This document shows, piece by piece, positions 1 through 10,112 of a DNA stretch of 32,500 nt; position 1 is the first letter of the stretch, and each line of letters opens with the position of its first letter. Source of the stretch: Prorocentrum cordatum. Lineage: Eukaryota; Sar; Dinophyceae; Prorocentrales; Prorocentraceae. Location of the stretch: NCBI GenBank assembly GCA_963575745.1, contig CAUYUJ010022404.1, positions 522,501-555,000 on the forward strand, given 5' to 3'. The notes under the pieces are model-generated. The model was given only the letters and a program-made list of their open reading frames with translations, did no database searches and was not told the DNA's origin. The position numbers and the translations under genes are program-made.

Positions 1-466
1 TGGGGTGGTTTCGGTTGCGGGGGATGCTTATCTGGACGCCCGAAATGGGTACGGAACAAATGGGTACGATACCCAACAACAAGTGTTGTCCAAAACCGAC
101 AGCGGTCTCTGTGGGGCAGGCGACCCTCTGCCTCAACTGGACAACGCCCGCGGCGACACCGGCAGCAAGTCCTGTGCAAAAGGAACAGGCCATGCTGTCG
201 ATCTTTGTGCACCCATTCTTTCCGTACCAATTTCCATCGTCCCGAGCGTAACGCACAGATCTCGTCGCCGTGCTTGCGCGGGCAGCTTCCGCGCGCATGT
301 CCACGCCGCCGACCCCGCTCCCCTGCGTCGCCCGCGCGGGGCCCCAGCTGACGGGGTCGCAGGCCCGCACCGCCGTCGCCAGCGCGTCGGCCGTGCAGAG
401 ACGACGTCGGGATGGAGAAGCTCGGGCTCCGGCCCAGCGGCGAGGCGTCGACCAGGGCAGGTGAGC
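1..466. other. No recognisable gene
   Basis: Open frames exist on both strands but none shows a known motif. A short tandem (GGGTACG followed by GAACAAAT or ATACC) lies at 46-73. Beyond it the sequence is GC-rich and unassigned. Confidence 0.4.
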
Positions 467-645
467 ATCGTTTATCCGATCCCTATCCCCAGCGGCGTGG
501 CCTGGGCCCCACTGGCCGATTTACCCCCCTGGATGGGGATATAGGCCGTATCCTTCGGGCTTCGAGGGGTGTATCCCCAACTGGGGTGTTAATTTAGTGG
601 GGGTCTGGAAGGGGATGGGGATGGGATGGGGGTCGGTTACACGAT
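467..645. repeat. Possible inverted-repeat element with G-rich right half
   Basis: ATCGTTTATCCGATCCCTAT at 467 pairs imperfectly with the complement of 620-645, which ends GGTTACACGAT. The right half (598-634) has five runs of three to five G and could form a quadruplex. No target duplication seen. Confidence 0.3.
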
Positions 646-670
646 ACTGTGCAGGAGGGTCCAGAAGGAT

Positions 671-1129
671 TCAGCAGGGCCGGGCGATGCTGCAGCGGGT
701 GGCGTCGTCAATCAGAGCCGGCGCTGTCGGCAAGTCGGGGGCTCTGGCTGTGACTTCGGCCTGTGCGGAGCCAGCTGATGGCCACGAGGAGCCTCTCCCC
801 AAAGGGTCAAGAACTCCGACGTCCGACGCCGGACTGCAACCTCGTGAGAAGCTCGACCAAGACCTTGGACCCCATCTCCCTGCGGCACTTCTCGAGCCGG
901 AGAAAGCCGTGAGGGTCCCGGGGCCCGAAACGAGACAAAAGGGCTCGTTGCGACATGCATGCGGCGCCAGGCCTTCCAGGAACGGCCAGGGGCTTCTGAG
1001 AGCTGTGCTCCTCGACTCACAGCGAGGTTTGCCCAAGCAACAGCTCAGGCCTTGCGGCACCAGCGAGTGCGAGAAGATGCAGCTGTCGCCGAACTCACAA
1101 CGGCCCGCCGCAAACGCCCGGCAGACCAT
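671..1129 (-). CDS. CCCH zinc-finger reading frame, probably a partial gene or single exon
   Basis: Starting at the ATG at 1129, the first 21 residues contain a CX7CX5CX3H finger (C3, C11, C17, H21; AAGRCEFGDSCIFSH), the classic CCCH RNA-binding pattern with its G and F positions. The ATG follows a (CT)n pyrimidine tract and CCCCAG, which resembles a cis- or trans-splice acceptor. Codons over the finger end almost only in G or C, while this bias falls after about residue 24. The true exon may therefore end near 1057, at a GT donor-like site, and the frame on to the stop at 671 may be intron or repeat. Positions 909-931 share 23 identical bases with 9874-9896. The gene family is not identified beyond the finger. 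Confidence 0.4.
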   Translation of the reverse strand: MVCRAFAAGRCEFGDSCIFSHSLVPQGLSCCLGKPRCESRSTALRSPWPFLEGLAPHACRNEPFCLVSGPGTLTAFSGSRSAAGRWGPRSWSSFSRGCSPASDVGVLDPLGRGSSWPSAGSAQAEVTARAPDLPTAPALIDDATRCSIARPC

Positions 1130-1247
1130 GCCTGCGCTGGGGCCGGAGCAGCGGAGAGAGAGAGAGAGAGTTAGGAGGCATCTGATGAGAGGTCGTCTGC
1201 GCAATAACGAAAAAGGGTACGATCTTAGTGGGCCCTGGAAACTACAA

Positions 1248-1420
1248 GGCCGTTTTTTCACCGGTTCCGTTTTGTCGTTTTCTTACCGGTTCCGACGCTG
1301 TTTTTTTACCGGTTCCGTCGCCGTTTTTTGACCGGTTCCGGCTCTGGTTCCAACCCTGGAGCCGTTTGTTTGCCGTTTCCGGTCGCCGTTTTTTTCCCGT
1401 TTCCATTTTCAAAGGACATT
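1248..1420. repeat. Degenerate ACCGGTTCCG tandem repeat
   Basis: Units of about 25-30 bp built from CCGTTTTTT and ACCGGTTCCG recur from 1248 and decay towards 1420, giving alternating T tracts and CG-rich blocks. Confidence 0.75.
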
Positions 1421-1985
1421 TTTTTTGAAACGGTGAAGAAAACGGCCCTGCCGTATCCGGGGCCCGCAAATGGCACGATCAATTATCATCGGATCGCTAA
1501 GGCGGATCGACTCGAAATGTGCATCGGATCGGGCCGCATCGGCAGAGCCGGCATCGAGTGGGCTCGGGCCGGCCAGAATCCGCATTGAATGGGATCGGAT
1601 CGATCGGATCGGCATGGACCATGTTAAGGGCTACAGTCGAGGCGTTGACCTAAGGAACCCTAATTAAGGAACGAGGCCCCTTTTTTCCATACGTTGAGCT
1701 TCGATTTCGCATCGAAAACCTAAGGAAAATCCAAGGCAAGCTGCGAAACCATTAAGGAACACGGAGCCCCTCCCCAACGAGAAAGGTTCCGTCTTCAGGG
1801 CCCCGACTGTACTCAACCCGATCAAGGGCCACCAAACCCGACTGAGTGGTCATTGGGCCAGGTTGCCCGAGATTAGGCGCAAGATCAAGCTGGACCAAAC
1901 GGGATTCGTCGGCAGCTGGCCAGTCTCCGACAACGGACATACCAGCGCCGAAGCTGACTGACTCTACCTCCCAGGAATTGCATCT
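1421..1985. other. Unassigned; GATCGG-rich and AAGGAAC repeats
   Basis: Positions 1487-1612 are rich in GGATCG words. Positions 1649-1770 contain two loose copies of a unit beginning ACCTAAGGAA. No gene is recognised. Confidence 0.4.
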
Positions 1986-1997
1986 GAAAGGCGGAGT

Positions 1998-2104
1998 GAG
2001 AGAGATAGAGAGGGAGAGAGAGAGAGAGAGAAAACAAAAACATAGAAGGGGAGAGAGAGAGAGAGAGACAACCAGTAATAGCAGAAATGACTAAAGAAAG
2101 AGAG

Positions 2105-2144
<40 letters not shown>

Positions 2145-2345
2145 GAGAGAAAGAGAGAGGAGGAGGAGGAGGAGGAGGAGGAGGAGGAGGAGGAGGAGGA
2201 GGAGGAGGAGGAGGAGGAGGAGGAGGGAGGAGGGAGGAGGGAGGAGGAGGAGGAGGAGGAGGAGGAGGAGGAGGAGGAGGAGGAGGAGGAGGAGGAGGAG
2301 GAGGAGGAGGCTCGAGGACCAGCGACCAGAGAGAGAGAGAGAGAA
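1998..2345. repeat. (GA)n and (GGA)n microsatellites
   Basis: Long GA tracts (1998-2150, 2329-2345) flank an almost pure GGA tract (2158-2310). Further GA tracts are at 2494-2520 and 2668-2692. Long open frames here are microsatellite artefacts. Confidence 0.95.
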
Positions 2346-2534
2346 CAGAAAAGAGAGGGGGAGAGATAGATCGGCCTCCAGAATACCCCAGGTGCCGCAG
2401 CGCGCCCCGACACGCCGGCTCCCCCGAGAGAGTCGGGAGCTCCGGGGGTTGCCACGCCGCGAGGAGGGCGTGACGTCGGAGGAACGGAGCGAGAGCAAGA
2501 GAGAGAGAGAGAGAGAGACACACCGACCGCCGCT

Positions 2535-2640
2535 GGCCATCGCTCGGACGTCGACTCCCTGTGCTTTTTTTGTCGGTTTTGTGCGGGATGTTCCTCGATG
2601 GTCCTCGCCGAAGGAAACATGCACACGTCCGAGCGATGCC
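2535..2640. mobile_element. Inverted-repeat element, GGCCATCGCTCGGACG family, copy 1
   Basis: The 106-bp element has ends GGCCATCGCTCGGACG and the near-complement ACGTCCGAGCGATGCC. It shares its interior (TCCCTGTG, a T tract, TCCTCGCCGAAGGAAA) with 12733-12859. It lies between two direct repeats containing GACGTCGGAGGAACGGAGCG (2470-2532 and 2650-2706). Confidence 0.65.
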
Positions 2641-2710
2641 AAGAGGATGTGACGTCGGAGGAACGGAGCGAGAGAAAGAGAGAGAGAGAGAGGCACCGAC
2701 CGCCGACACG

Positions 2711-2932
2711 TTACGTTGCATCCTCGGGGGGCCTTGTATGTCCCGTCGCTGTCCTATCCGCGTCGAATCCGTGTCGAATCCATGTCGGGCTCGTCGGATC
2801 CGTGTCGAATCCGTGTCGAATCCGCGTCGAATCCACACCAAGTCTGCGTCGAGTCCGCATCAAGCATGCGTCGGACACGAGAAAAGACACCAATTTTGGG
2901 GACAGGCGAGGTCCCCCGAAGATGCAACGTAA
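2711..2932. mobile_element. Inverted-repeat element with a 6-bp target duplication
   Basis: The ends are about 34-bp terminal inverted repeats, 28 of 34 matching, starting TTACGTTGCATC (2711-2744 and 2899-2932). A perfect 6-bp direct repeat, GACACG, flanks it (2705-2710 and 2933-2938). The middle (2756-2880) is an 11-bp minisatellite, about eleven units of the GTGTCGAATCC type. Confidence 0.8.
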
Positions 2933-2939
2933 GACACGG

Positions 2940-3860
2940 CGGTGCGAGCGCCAGGCTACAGGCACCGCGCACGGTCGGCTCGTCCCAGGGCCGGGGGCAT
3001 CGCCGCTCACGACGAGAGCCCGAGGCGCTCTCGGCGAGCATCGAGGGCCAAGGCGAGGGGGGCGGCCCCAGTAGACAAGACACGGGGCATCTTGACCAGA
3101 CGTTGGATCGCCAAGGCCCCGCGATATGTTTTTTCATTCCTTCCACCGCAGCTGGGGTGGTTGGGGCTGGCTACAGCGGGGGCTTTGGCTAAGAAAACTT
3201 GGCCAGCATGCGGGCCACATCAAGAATCCGATCGCCAGGCTGCTTGTGCAGATCACTACCGCGAGCTCAAGTCGCTGAGGCGGACCCTGAACCAAGATCG
3301 GAGCAGCTAAGAGGGCACTCCTACGAGTTGCCAAAGGGACAACTGAGTAAAAAGAGTACGGGCGGCTGCCAGGCAACTCCCGGCACAAGATTGCTAAGCC
3401 CTCGAACCAAGCTTTTCCAGCTCAATCGTGAAAAGACACTCTCGAACCCATTGCCCGAGTCCGCGCAGGCCAAACACGTCAATACTTGAGATGTCGACGA
3501 CATCCTAATGTTTCCGCTATCGATGTCAGCACCGCGGGTTCTCAATCCGCAACCACTCCCTCTGGCGTGCTGAAGCGTGGTAGAATGCCAAGTGCTGCCT
3601 CGCGTGTTGAAGTGTGGTATTCTTCTAGGGCCGCCTTATCCTAGCGCAGTGCTGCAACCCCCGTCATCCCGAGGATCCATTGCTGACTTCCGAAGTGGTC
3701 CAGGCATGCCACCAAGGCCGTCACGATGGGCACAGATCGCCTCGAGACGCACGTAACAGCCACTCAGAAGCGCCCAGTATGTCCAAACAGGTCTCCAAAG
3801 GCCCCAAGGCACCACCAACGCCCGCCCTCAAGGAGCCAACGCCATCGCGTTATCCTTAAG
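2940..3860. other. No recognisable gene
   Basis: Mixed composition with few repeats. Short open frames on both strands (for example 3199-3489 +) carry no known motif. A loose duplication (GCGTGCTGAAGCGTGG and GCGTGTTGAAGTGTGG) lies at 3568-3625. Confidence 0.4.
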
Positions 3861-4275
3861 TTTTAGTTGTTTGTCGCTGTCCTCACTTCTTCGGTTCAAT
3901 ATCGCCCTACCTGCCACCTTCGAAAGCTCAACAGGGCCAACTTCGAGTCCCAAGACGGCCCCAAGAGAACCTCAAACTGGCCCAAGAGGGCCTTTGAAGT
4001 TTAGTTGTTTGTCGTTGTCCGCACTCTTCGGTTCAATATTGCCCTACCTGCCGCCTTCGAAAGCTCAACAGGGCCAACTTCGAGTCCCAAGACGGGCTCA
4101 AAAGAACCTCAAACTGGCCCAAGAGGGCCTTTAAGTTTTGTTGTTTGTCACTGTCCGCACTCTTCGGTCCAATATCGGCCTACTTGCCGCCTTCGAAAGC
4201 TCAACAGGGCCAACCTAGAGTCCCAAGACGGCCCCAAGAGAACCTCCGACGGGCCCACGAGGGACCCACGACAGC
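3861..4275 (+). repeat. 138-bp tandem repeat, three copies
   Basis: Units start near 3862, 4000 and 4137 with TTTAGTTGTTTGTC or a variant. Each runs through TTCGAAAGCTCAACAGGGCC to CCCAAGAGGGCC. The third unit decays into a GACGGCCC-rich stretch (4225-4440) with no gene. Confidence 0.9.
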
Positions 4276-4500
4276 CTAGGACGGCCCGGAAAGCGGCCCC
4301 ACAACGGCCTCGAGAGATCCCCCAGACGGCCGCTGGGGCCCCGAGACGGCCGAGTCGGGCGCCAAACTGGCCCAAGAGGGCCCCGGTGGACCCCCAACAC
4401 TGCCCCACATGAGCCCCAGACAGCCGCAAAACAATCCAACTACCTATACGACCACCCTTCGGGTGATAAGGAGGTGAGGGGGGGGAGGGACCAACGTCGC

Positions 4501-5362
4501 ACTCGATCGATCTCACTCTCGATATCACTATCGATCTCACTATCGATCTCACATTCGGTCTCACTATCGATCTCACTATCGATCTCCCATTCGGTCTCAC
4601 TATCGATTTCACTATCGATATCACAATCGATCTCACATTCGGTCTCACTATCGATCTCACTATCGATCTCACAATCGATCTCACAATCGATCTCACATTC
4701 GGTCTCACTATCGATCTCACTATCGATATCACAATCGGTCTCACAATCGATCTCACATTCGGTCTCACTATCGATCTCACTATCGATCTCGCATTCGGTC
4801 TCACAATCGATTTCACTATCGATATCACAATCGATCTCCAATTCGGTCTCACTATCGATCTCACTATCGATCTCACAATCGATCTCAAAATCGGTCTCAC
4901 CATCGATCTCACTATCGATATCACAATCGATCTCACAATCGATCTCAAAATCGGTCTCACTATCGATCGCACTATCGATCTCACAATCGATCTCACAATC
5001 AATCTCACATTCGGTCTCACTATCGATTTCACTATCGATATCACAATCGATATCACAATCGATCCCACATTCGGTCTCACTATCGATATCACTATCGATA
5101 TCACTATCGATCTCATTCGATCGATCTCACAATCGATCTGACTATCGATCTCACTATCGATCTCACTATCGATCTCACTGTCGATCTCATATTCGGTCTC
5201 ACTATCGATCTCACTATCGATCTCGCAATCGATCTCACAATCAATCTCACATTCGGTCGCACTATCGATTTCACTATCGATCTCACAATCGATCTCACAA
5301 TCGATCTCACATTCGGTCTCACATTCGGTCTCACTACCGATCACAATCGATCTCGCAATCGA
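4501..5362 (+). repeat. 12-bp satellite, TCACTATCGATC type
   Basis: About 860 bp of a 12-bp unit alternating between TCACTATCGATC, TCACAATCGATC and TCACATTCGGTC forms. Both strands stay open because the unit length is a multiple of three and has no stop. Confidence 0.95.
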
Positions 5363-5556
<194 letters not shown>

Positions 5557-5559
5557 ATG

Positions 5560-5760
5560 ATCGGGACACCGACGGGACACCGACGGGACACCGGCGGGAC
5601 ACCGGCGGGACACCGCGCGCCACCGGCCGCCCAGTGGAGAATCATTTGGTCCGGCCGCGCCTCAGCCACAGAGGACACCACCGGGACACCGGCGGGACAC
5701 CGCGCGCCACCGGCCGCCCGGTGGAGAATCATTTGGTCCGGCCGCGCCTCAGCCACAGGA
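5560..5760 (+). repeat. GGGACACCG minisatellite plus a duplicated ~67-bp unit
   Basis: Repeats of GGGACACCGAC and GGGACACCGGC are followed by two near-identical segments (5606-5672 and 5692-5759) that contain GAGAATCATTTGGTCCGGCC. Confidence 0.85.
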
Positions 5761-5889
5761 GACTTTCCTCTCGCCCGCCCACGCAGCTTCGCCTCGCCCG
5801 CACGCACGGCACGCACGAACACGAAACCGAAATCGATTTCCCGGTAGGGGGGCTCTCCGTTCCACTTCGATCTCACCCCCTCACCTCCG

Positions 5890-6061
5890 ATAAAACAGGG
5901 CTAGGATCGGGATAAATCGCTCCAGAGCGTTCCGGAGCGCTCTCAGAGCGTTCCGGAACGCTCTGGAGCGGCCGAGGCGCCCAATACATCCTCCAAACCC
6001 GCCGATTCTCAGAGATTTCGAGTTATCCCGATGCGACTTTGTCCCGATCTTCGCGTCGTTT
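5890..6061 (+). mobile_element. Palindromic dispersed element, copy A
   Basis: About 172 bp, nearly identical to 18782-18953. The ends are imperfect inverted repeats (TAAAACAGGGCTAGGATCGG; right end ...GATCTTCGCGTCGTTTT). The interior holds a ~53-bp near-perfect palindrome made of CGCTCCAGAGCG and GTTCCGGAAC blocks that would fold into a strong hairpin. Non-coding. Confidence 0.8.
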
Positions 6062-6840
6062 TAAGCTAAGCTCCATGAGCGCTCCTCAAGAGGTGGAGGG
6101 AAACGGTGCCACGTGTGACGGCCTTGCGGGCGGTGCTCGACCGGTCGCCACCCAGAGCGCCTGGCTGGCCCGAGGGCGGGGCTTGCCGCGAGCAGCTGGG
6201 CGTGACCCGCGAGGGGCTATGCCTGGGGCCCACCGTGTCGCGAAGACAGAATGCGCGCACGGAGCGACGTGAGTGACACCCAACACCCCGTCTCGGCGTG
6301 TGTGGCTTTGATGCCAGAACCAGCTTGGATCCTGTTCGGGCTTGCTTGGTCTATCCTGGGACAGAAGGGGCAACGAGGAGCGTCCGCAGCTGCAGAGTGC
6401 ACAAGCACAACTGATGCCGTCAAGAACATTCGCACCCTTCTTCACCCAGCCCTTGCTCCTGCTGCTCCACCCCCGCTTGTCGCCCCTCCTCCAACCGGAT
6501 CACCCTCCCCCCAGGTCAATTTTTTTTTTTCGCAAGAGTCAAGAACCACTGTCGGAACGCGAAAGCCAGTTGCATTTGAAAGCCGTTTTCGTCCTCACCA
6601 AGAGTGTGGAAACGGACGCAAACAACGACAAGGCAAATAACACAAGATACGAATTCGCCAGAAAACGTATCACCCCCGAGCCAGAGAGCCAGAGAGCCCT
6701 CCCCCCAGGTCGAGTAGCCGCGCTCGAGCAGCGCGCGACGAGGCCAGGGGGAAAGCACCCGACGAAGGTGAGCCAGCGCCTCGCGGCTGATGCAGGACCA
6801 CGGTCCTCGATCAGCCCTACACATCTGGCGTCTACCCTCC
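6062..6840. other. No recognisable gene
   Basis: Short open frames on both strands have no motif. Pyrimidine-rich DNA follows at 6835-6950. Confidence 0.4.
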
Positions 6841-7059
6841 TCCTCCTCCTCCCAAACCTCCTCCACGCTGTCCCTCCTCCACCTCCTCCTCCTTCTCTTC
6901 TGGTTTCCCGCTCCCCTCCCCCTTCTCCTCCGCCATCCCCTTTCCTCATGCCTTGTGGATAACTCCTCCTACTCTGACCACCATGCGTGTCGGTAGCGCG
7001 GGCTGGGCGTTTCGCCTGACACTTCCTCCCCGCTTCTGGCCTCGAAGCTTGAAACTCTC

Positions 7060-7475
7060 GGAAGCTACACGGATGGAGGGCGGTCGTTTTCAAATTGTGG
7101 CTCTCGCCTGAGCGCCGCGCGCATTCGTCTCAACAGGCCCAACAGTTATTCAGGTAACACATCCAACAATCACCCAGGTGGAGGGTGGTCGTTTTAACTC
7201 CAGCAGTCACACGGGTGGAGCACAAGCCGTTTTCATCATGTGGCTATCGCATAAGCGCCGAACACATTCCTTTCAACATCTTCCAGCAACTGTACGCGTG
7301 TTGGGTACTGCCATGTCCCTAGATGGTGAGAGTGCCAATGTTGTGCGACAGCTGCGCGAACTGCGGGTGGCTGCTCTTGACATCGGGGCTCTCGCTTGAG
7401 ACTTCCCTGCTTGCGTCATGGCCATACTTTATAGCACTTGTACAAAACGTGCACGGGTTGAGGGCGGCTCTTTTT
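7060..7475 (+). repeat. Degenerate ~140-bp repeat
   Basis: Related blocks recur: TGGAGGGCGGTCGTTTTC (7072), TGGAGGGTGGTCGTTTTA (7180), TGAGGGCGGCTCTTTTTT (7459), and TGTGGCTMTCGCMTRAGCGCC-like stretches at 7096 and 7239. Confidence 0.5.
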
Positions 7476-7477
7476 TC

Positions 7478-7642
7478 AAGGGGCCCTGGGACACACGAAT
7501 GAATACGCACAAATAACAGGATTCCCCACACGTGCTTCCATAGTTTCAGGTTTTTTGGCTTCCCCCCACTTCCGATAGTTTCCCATACTTTCGGGGGAAC
7601 CGGCGATTCATAGTGTCTGTGTGTGTGTGCTTTCCCTCCTGA
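7478..7642 (+). repeat. Dispersed repeat R, copy 1
   Basis: About 165 bp shared with 12920-13080 and 18239-18398. It opens AAGGGGCCC and GGACACAC, has a T-rich centre with CCCCCCACTTCC and CCATAGTTTCC, and ends TTCATAGTGTCTGTG and CTCCTGA. The ends are loosely inverted (GACAC and GAAT against ATTC and GTGTC). Confidence 0.75.
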
Positions 7643-7868
7643 CTTCTTCAGAGCAACGCTCTCGCTGGACGCTCCCTTCGCGTCATGGCCCTGCCTCGTC
7701 GCCGCCCTCTGCTGCACGGGGCCCTCGCCCGGATCGCGGGGCCCCTGGGGCCCTCGCCCCTCCAGAAGGGGCGCACCCTCCCTCTCTGGAGCAGCCCTCT
7801 TGCGGCGCCCGACAGGGGGAGGGGGCCTGGGACGGGTGGGCGTACGGCGACACCACTGATGCACCTTG

Positions 7869-8020
7869 GGCTTACTCTCGTCCTCCTTCTCGTCGTCCTC
7901 CTCCTCCTCGTCGTCGTCCTCCTCCTCCTCCTCCTCATCTTCCTCCTCCTCCTCCTCCTCGTCCTCCTCCTCGTCGTCCTCCTCCTCCTCCTCCTCCTCC
8001 TCCTCCTCCTCCTCCTCCCC
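7869..8020 (+). repeat. Impure (CTC)n tract with CGTCGTC blocks
   Basis: Pyrimidine-rich strand with GTCGTC interruptions. Further CTC tracts are at 8473-8531 and 8766-8823. The DNA between them (7643-7868, 8021-8472, 8532-8765) is GC-rich with no recognised gene. Confidence 0.9.
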
Positions 8021-8838
8021 GTCCGTGCCGCAGCGCTGCTCCACTGGTGCCGCAGCATCAACCTCCCACGCGCAGGGGAGAACGGAGCCCCCCCCCCTCG
8101 CCGGAGGCTCTCGTCGCTCCTCTTCCCCTCCCCCCTCGCCCTCTGTCTTCTCCCTCTGCCTCCCGCTCCCCTTCATCCCCTCGGGCGCACGCTGGCACGA
8201 GCTCTCCTCTGATTCCGAATGGGAGCGGGACCTATCGCCAATCCACTTGTCCACAGCCAAGCGTGCGCTTCCTCGACCCTTGTCCTCCCCCCCCCCTCGA
8301 TGGATGGGCCCCGAGAAAATCGGTCAAGCGGGGGGACGGAAGAACATCCGCTCAAAATCCGTCCCTCGATCCGCGTCCAGCCGTGGCGACGGGGGGGCCC
8401 CTTCCTCCTCCCTGCCTTCTGGCTGGAACCACTGCTGGGCCACCTCGGCCCCCAGCCAGCTCCACCCCCGCTTCCTCCTCCTCCTCCTCCTCCTCCTCCT
8501 CCTCCTCCTCCTCCTCCTCCTCCTCCTCCAGCCCTGAGTGCCCCCCCCCCTTCGCGGCGGCGGAGCTCCCGCGCGCGAGCCCTGCGTGCCGGTCGGCCCC
8601 GGCATGCCGGTCGGCCCTCGCCTCGCGCGCCGCGCCGCGCGCGCGGCCGAGGGCCCTCGGCGATCGGAGCCCCCTCCGAAGGCTACGCTGGGCCCAGACC
8701 CAGGTCTGCCTTGAGATGCTGGCGTCTGGTTATGTCCCGTTTTGAATAGAACGCTGCGGTCGCACACCTCCTCCTCCTCCTCCTCCTCCTCCTCCTCCTC
8801 CTCCTTCTCCTCCTCCTCCTCCTGTCTCCTCCTGCGCG

Positions 8839-9755
8839 GCTCCCAGGGTGGCTCCGAACTGCGCAACGGTCACCACTCTCGTGCTCCTGGGAGGCACGGC
8901 GGAGTAGTGGAGTACCCGAGACCTCGCAGCTCCCTGGGTGGCTACGAACTGCGCAAATGTCGCAACCTTCGTGGGCGCCTGGGAGGCACGGCGGAGTAAC
9001 GGAGTGCCCGAGACCTCGCAGCTCCCTGGGTGGCTACGAACTACGCAACTGCCACCACTTTCGTGGGCGCCTGGGAGGCACGGCGGAGTAACGGAGTACC
9101 TGAGACCTCGCAGCCCTCTGGGTGGCAACGAACTGCGCAACTGTCGCCACTTTCGTAGGCGCCTGGGAGGCACGGCGGAGTAACGGAGTACCCGAAACCT
9201 CGCAGCTCCCTGGGTGGCTGCGACCTGCGCAACTGTCGCCACGTTTGTGGGCGCCTGGGATGCACGGCGGAGTAACGGAATACCGGAGACCTTGCAGCTA
9301 TCCGGGTAGCTACGAACTGCGCAACTGTTGTCACGTTCGTGTGTTCCTGGGAGGCACGACTGTGGAGTAGCAGAGTGCCCGAAACCTCGCAGCTCCCTGG
9401 GTGGCTACGAACTGCGCAACTGTCGCCACGTTTGTGGGCTCCTGGCAGGCACGGCGGTATAGCAGAGTACCCGAGACCTCGCAGCTCCCTGCAAGGCTGC
9501 AACCTGCGCAACTGTCGCCACGTTGTGGGCTCCTGGGAGGCAGTAGTGGAGTACCCGAGACCTCGCAGCTCTCTGGGTGGCTGCGAACTGCGCAAGTGTT
9601 GCTAGTTTCGTGGGCTCCTGAGAGGTCCAGCGGAGTCAGGGGCCACGCGAAATCAGCCGAGACCTCGCAGCTCTCTACGATGCTACGAACTGCGCAACAG
9701 TCGCCACTTTCGTAGGCTCCTGGGAGACACGGCGGAGATGGGGCCCGCCCAAATC
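8839..9755 (+). repeat. 92-bp tandem array, ten units
   Basis: Units start at 8839, 8929, 9021, 9113, 9205, 9297, 9392, 9483, 9568 and 9670. Each begins GCTCCCTGGGTGGC and contains CGAACTGCGCAACTGTCGCC, GGAGGCACGGCGGAGTA and GAGACCTCGCA. Four consecutive units are exactly 92 bp; later ones are 85-102 bp. 9756-10110 shows no gene. Confidence 0.95.
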
Positions 9756-10112
9756 GTGTATATGGGGCGATGGTTTCATTGTGTGGTGCGCTCATACAAA
9801 TGACTGTTCGCCTCGCGTGATGAAGGGGCTGGGCACGTCTCGGAATCATTGTCGGGCCGCGCGTTTTCGCTTGGTTTCGGGCCCCGGGACCCTCACAGAT
9901 CGATTCAGCTTGAAGCATGTCGAAGAAAGATGGGGTCACGGGCTCCGGTCGTGAGTTTTCGCTACGTCTCCCCCAAACATCATGTGGTATTGGTATTCAT
10001 TTTGAAACAAGAAGGCAGCGCCCCGCGCCCCTCACTCCTGCATTCTCCCCCTCCTCCCTCCTCCCATCCCTGCCTCCGCCCTGCGCATCCCATGTCTGCG
10101 CGTCCCTCACAC

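Noticed and set aside
1885-2841. Proline-, serine-, leucine- and glycine-rich frames
   Set aside because: GA and GGA microsatellite translated in different frames.
7319-8260. 313-codon minus-strand frame with a long acidic run
   Set aside because: The acidic run is an impure CTC tract and the rest crosses dispersed repeat R, which recurs at two other sites without this frame.
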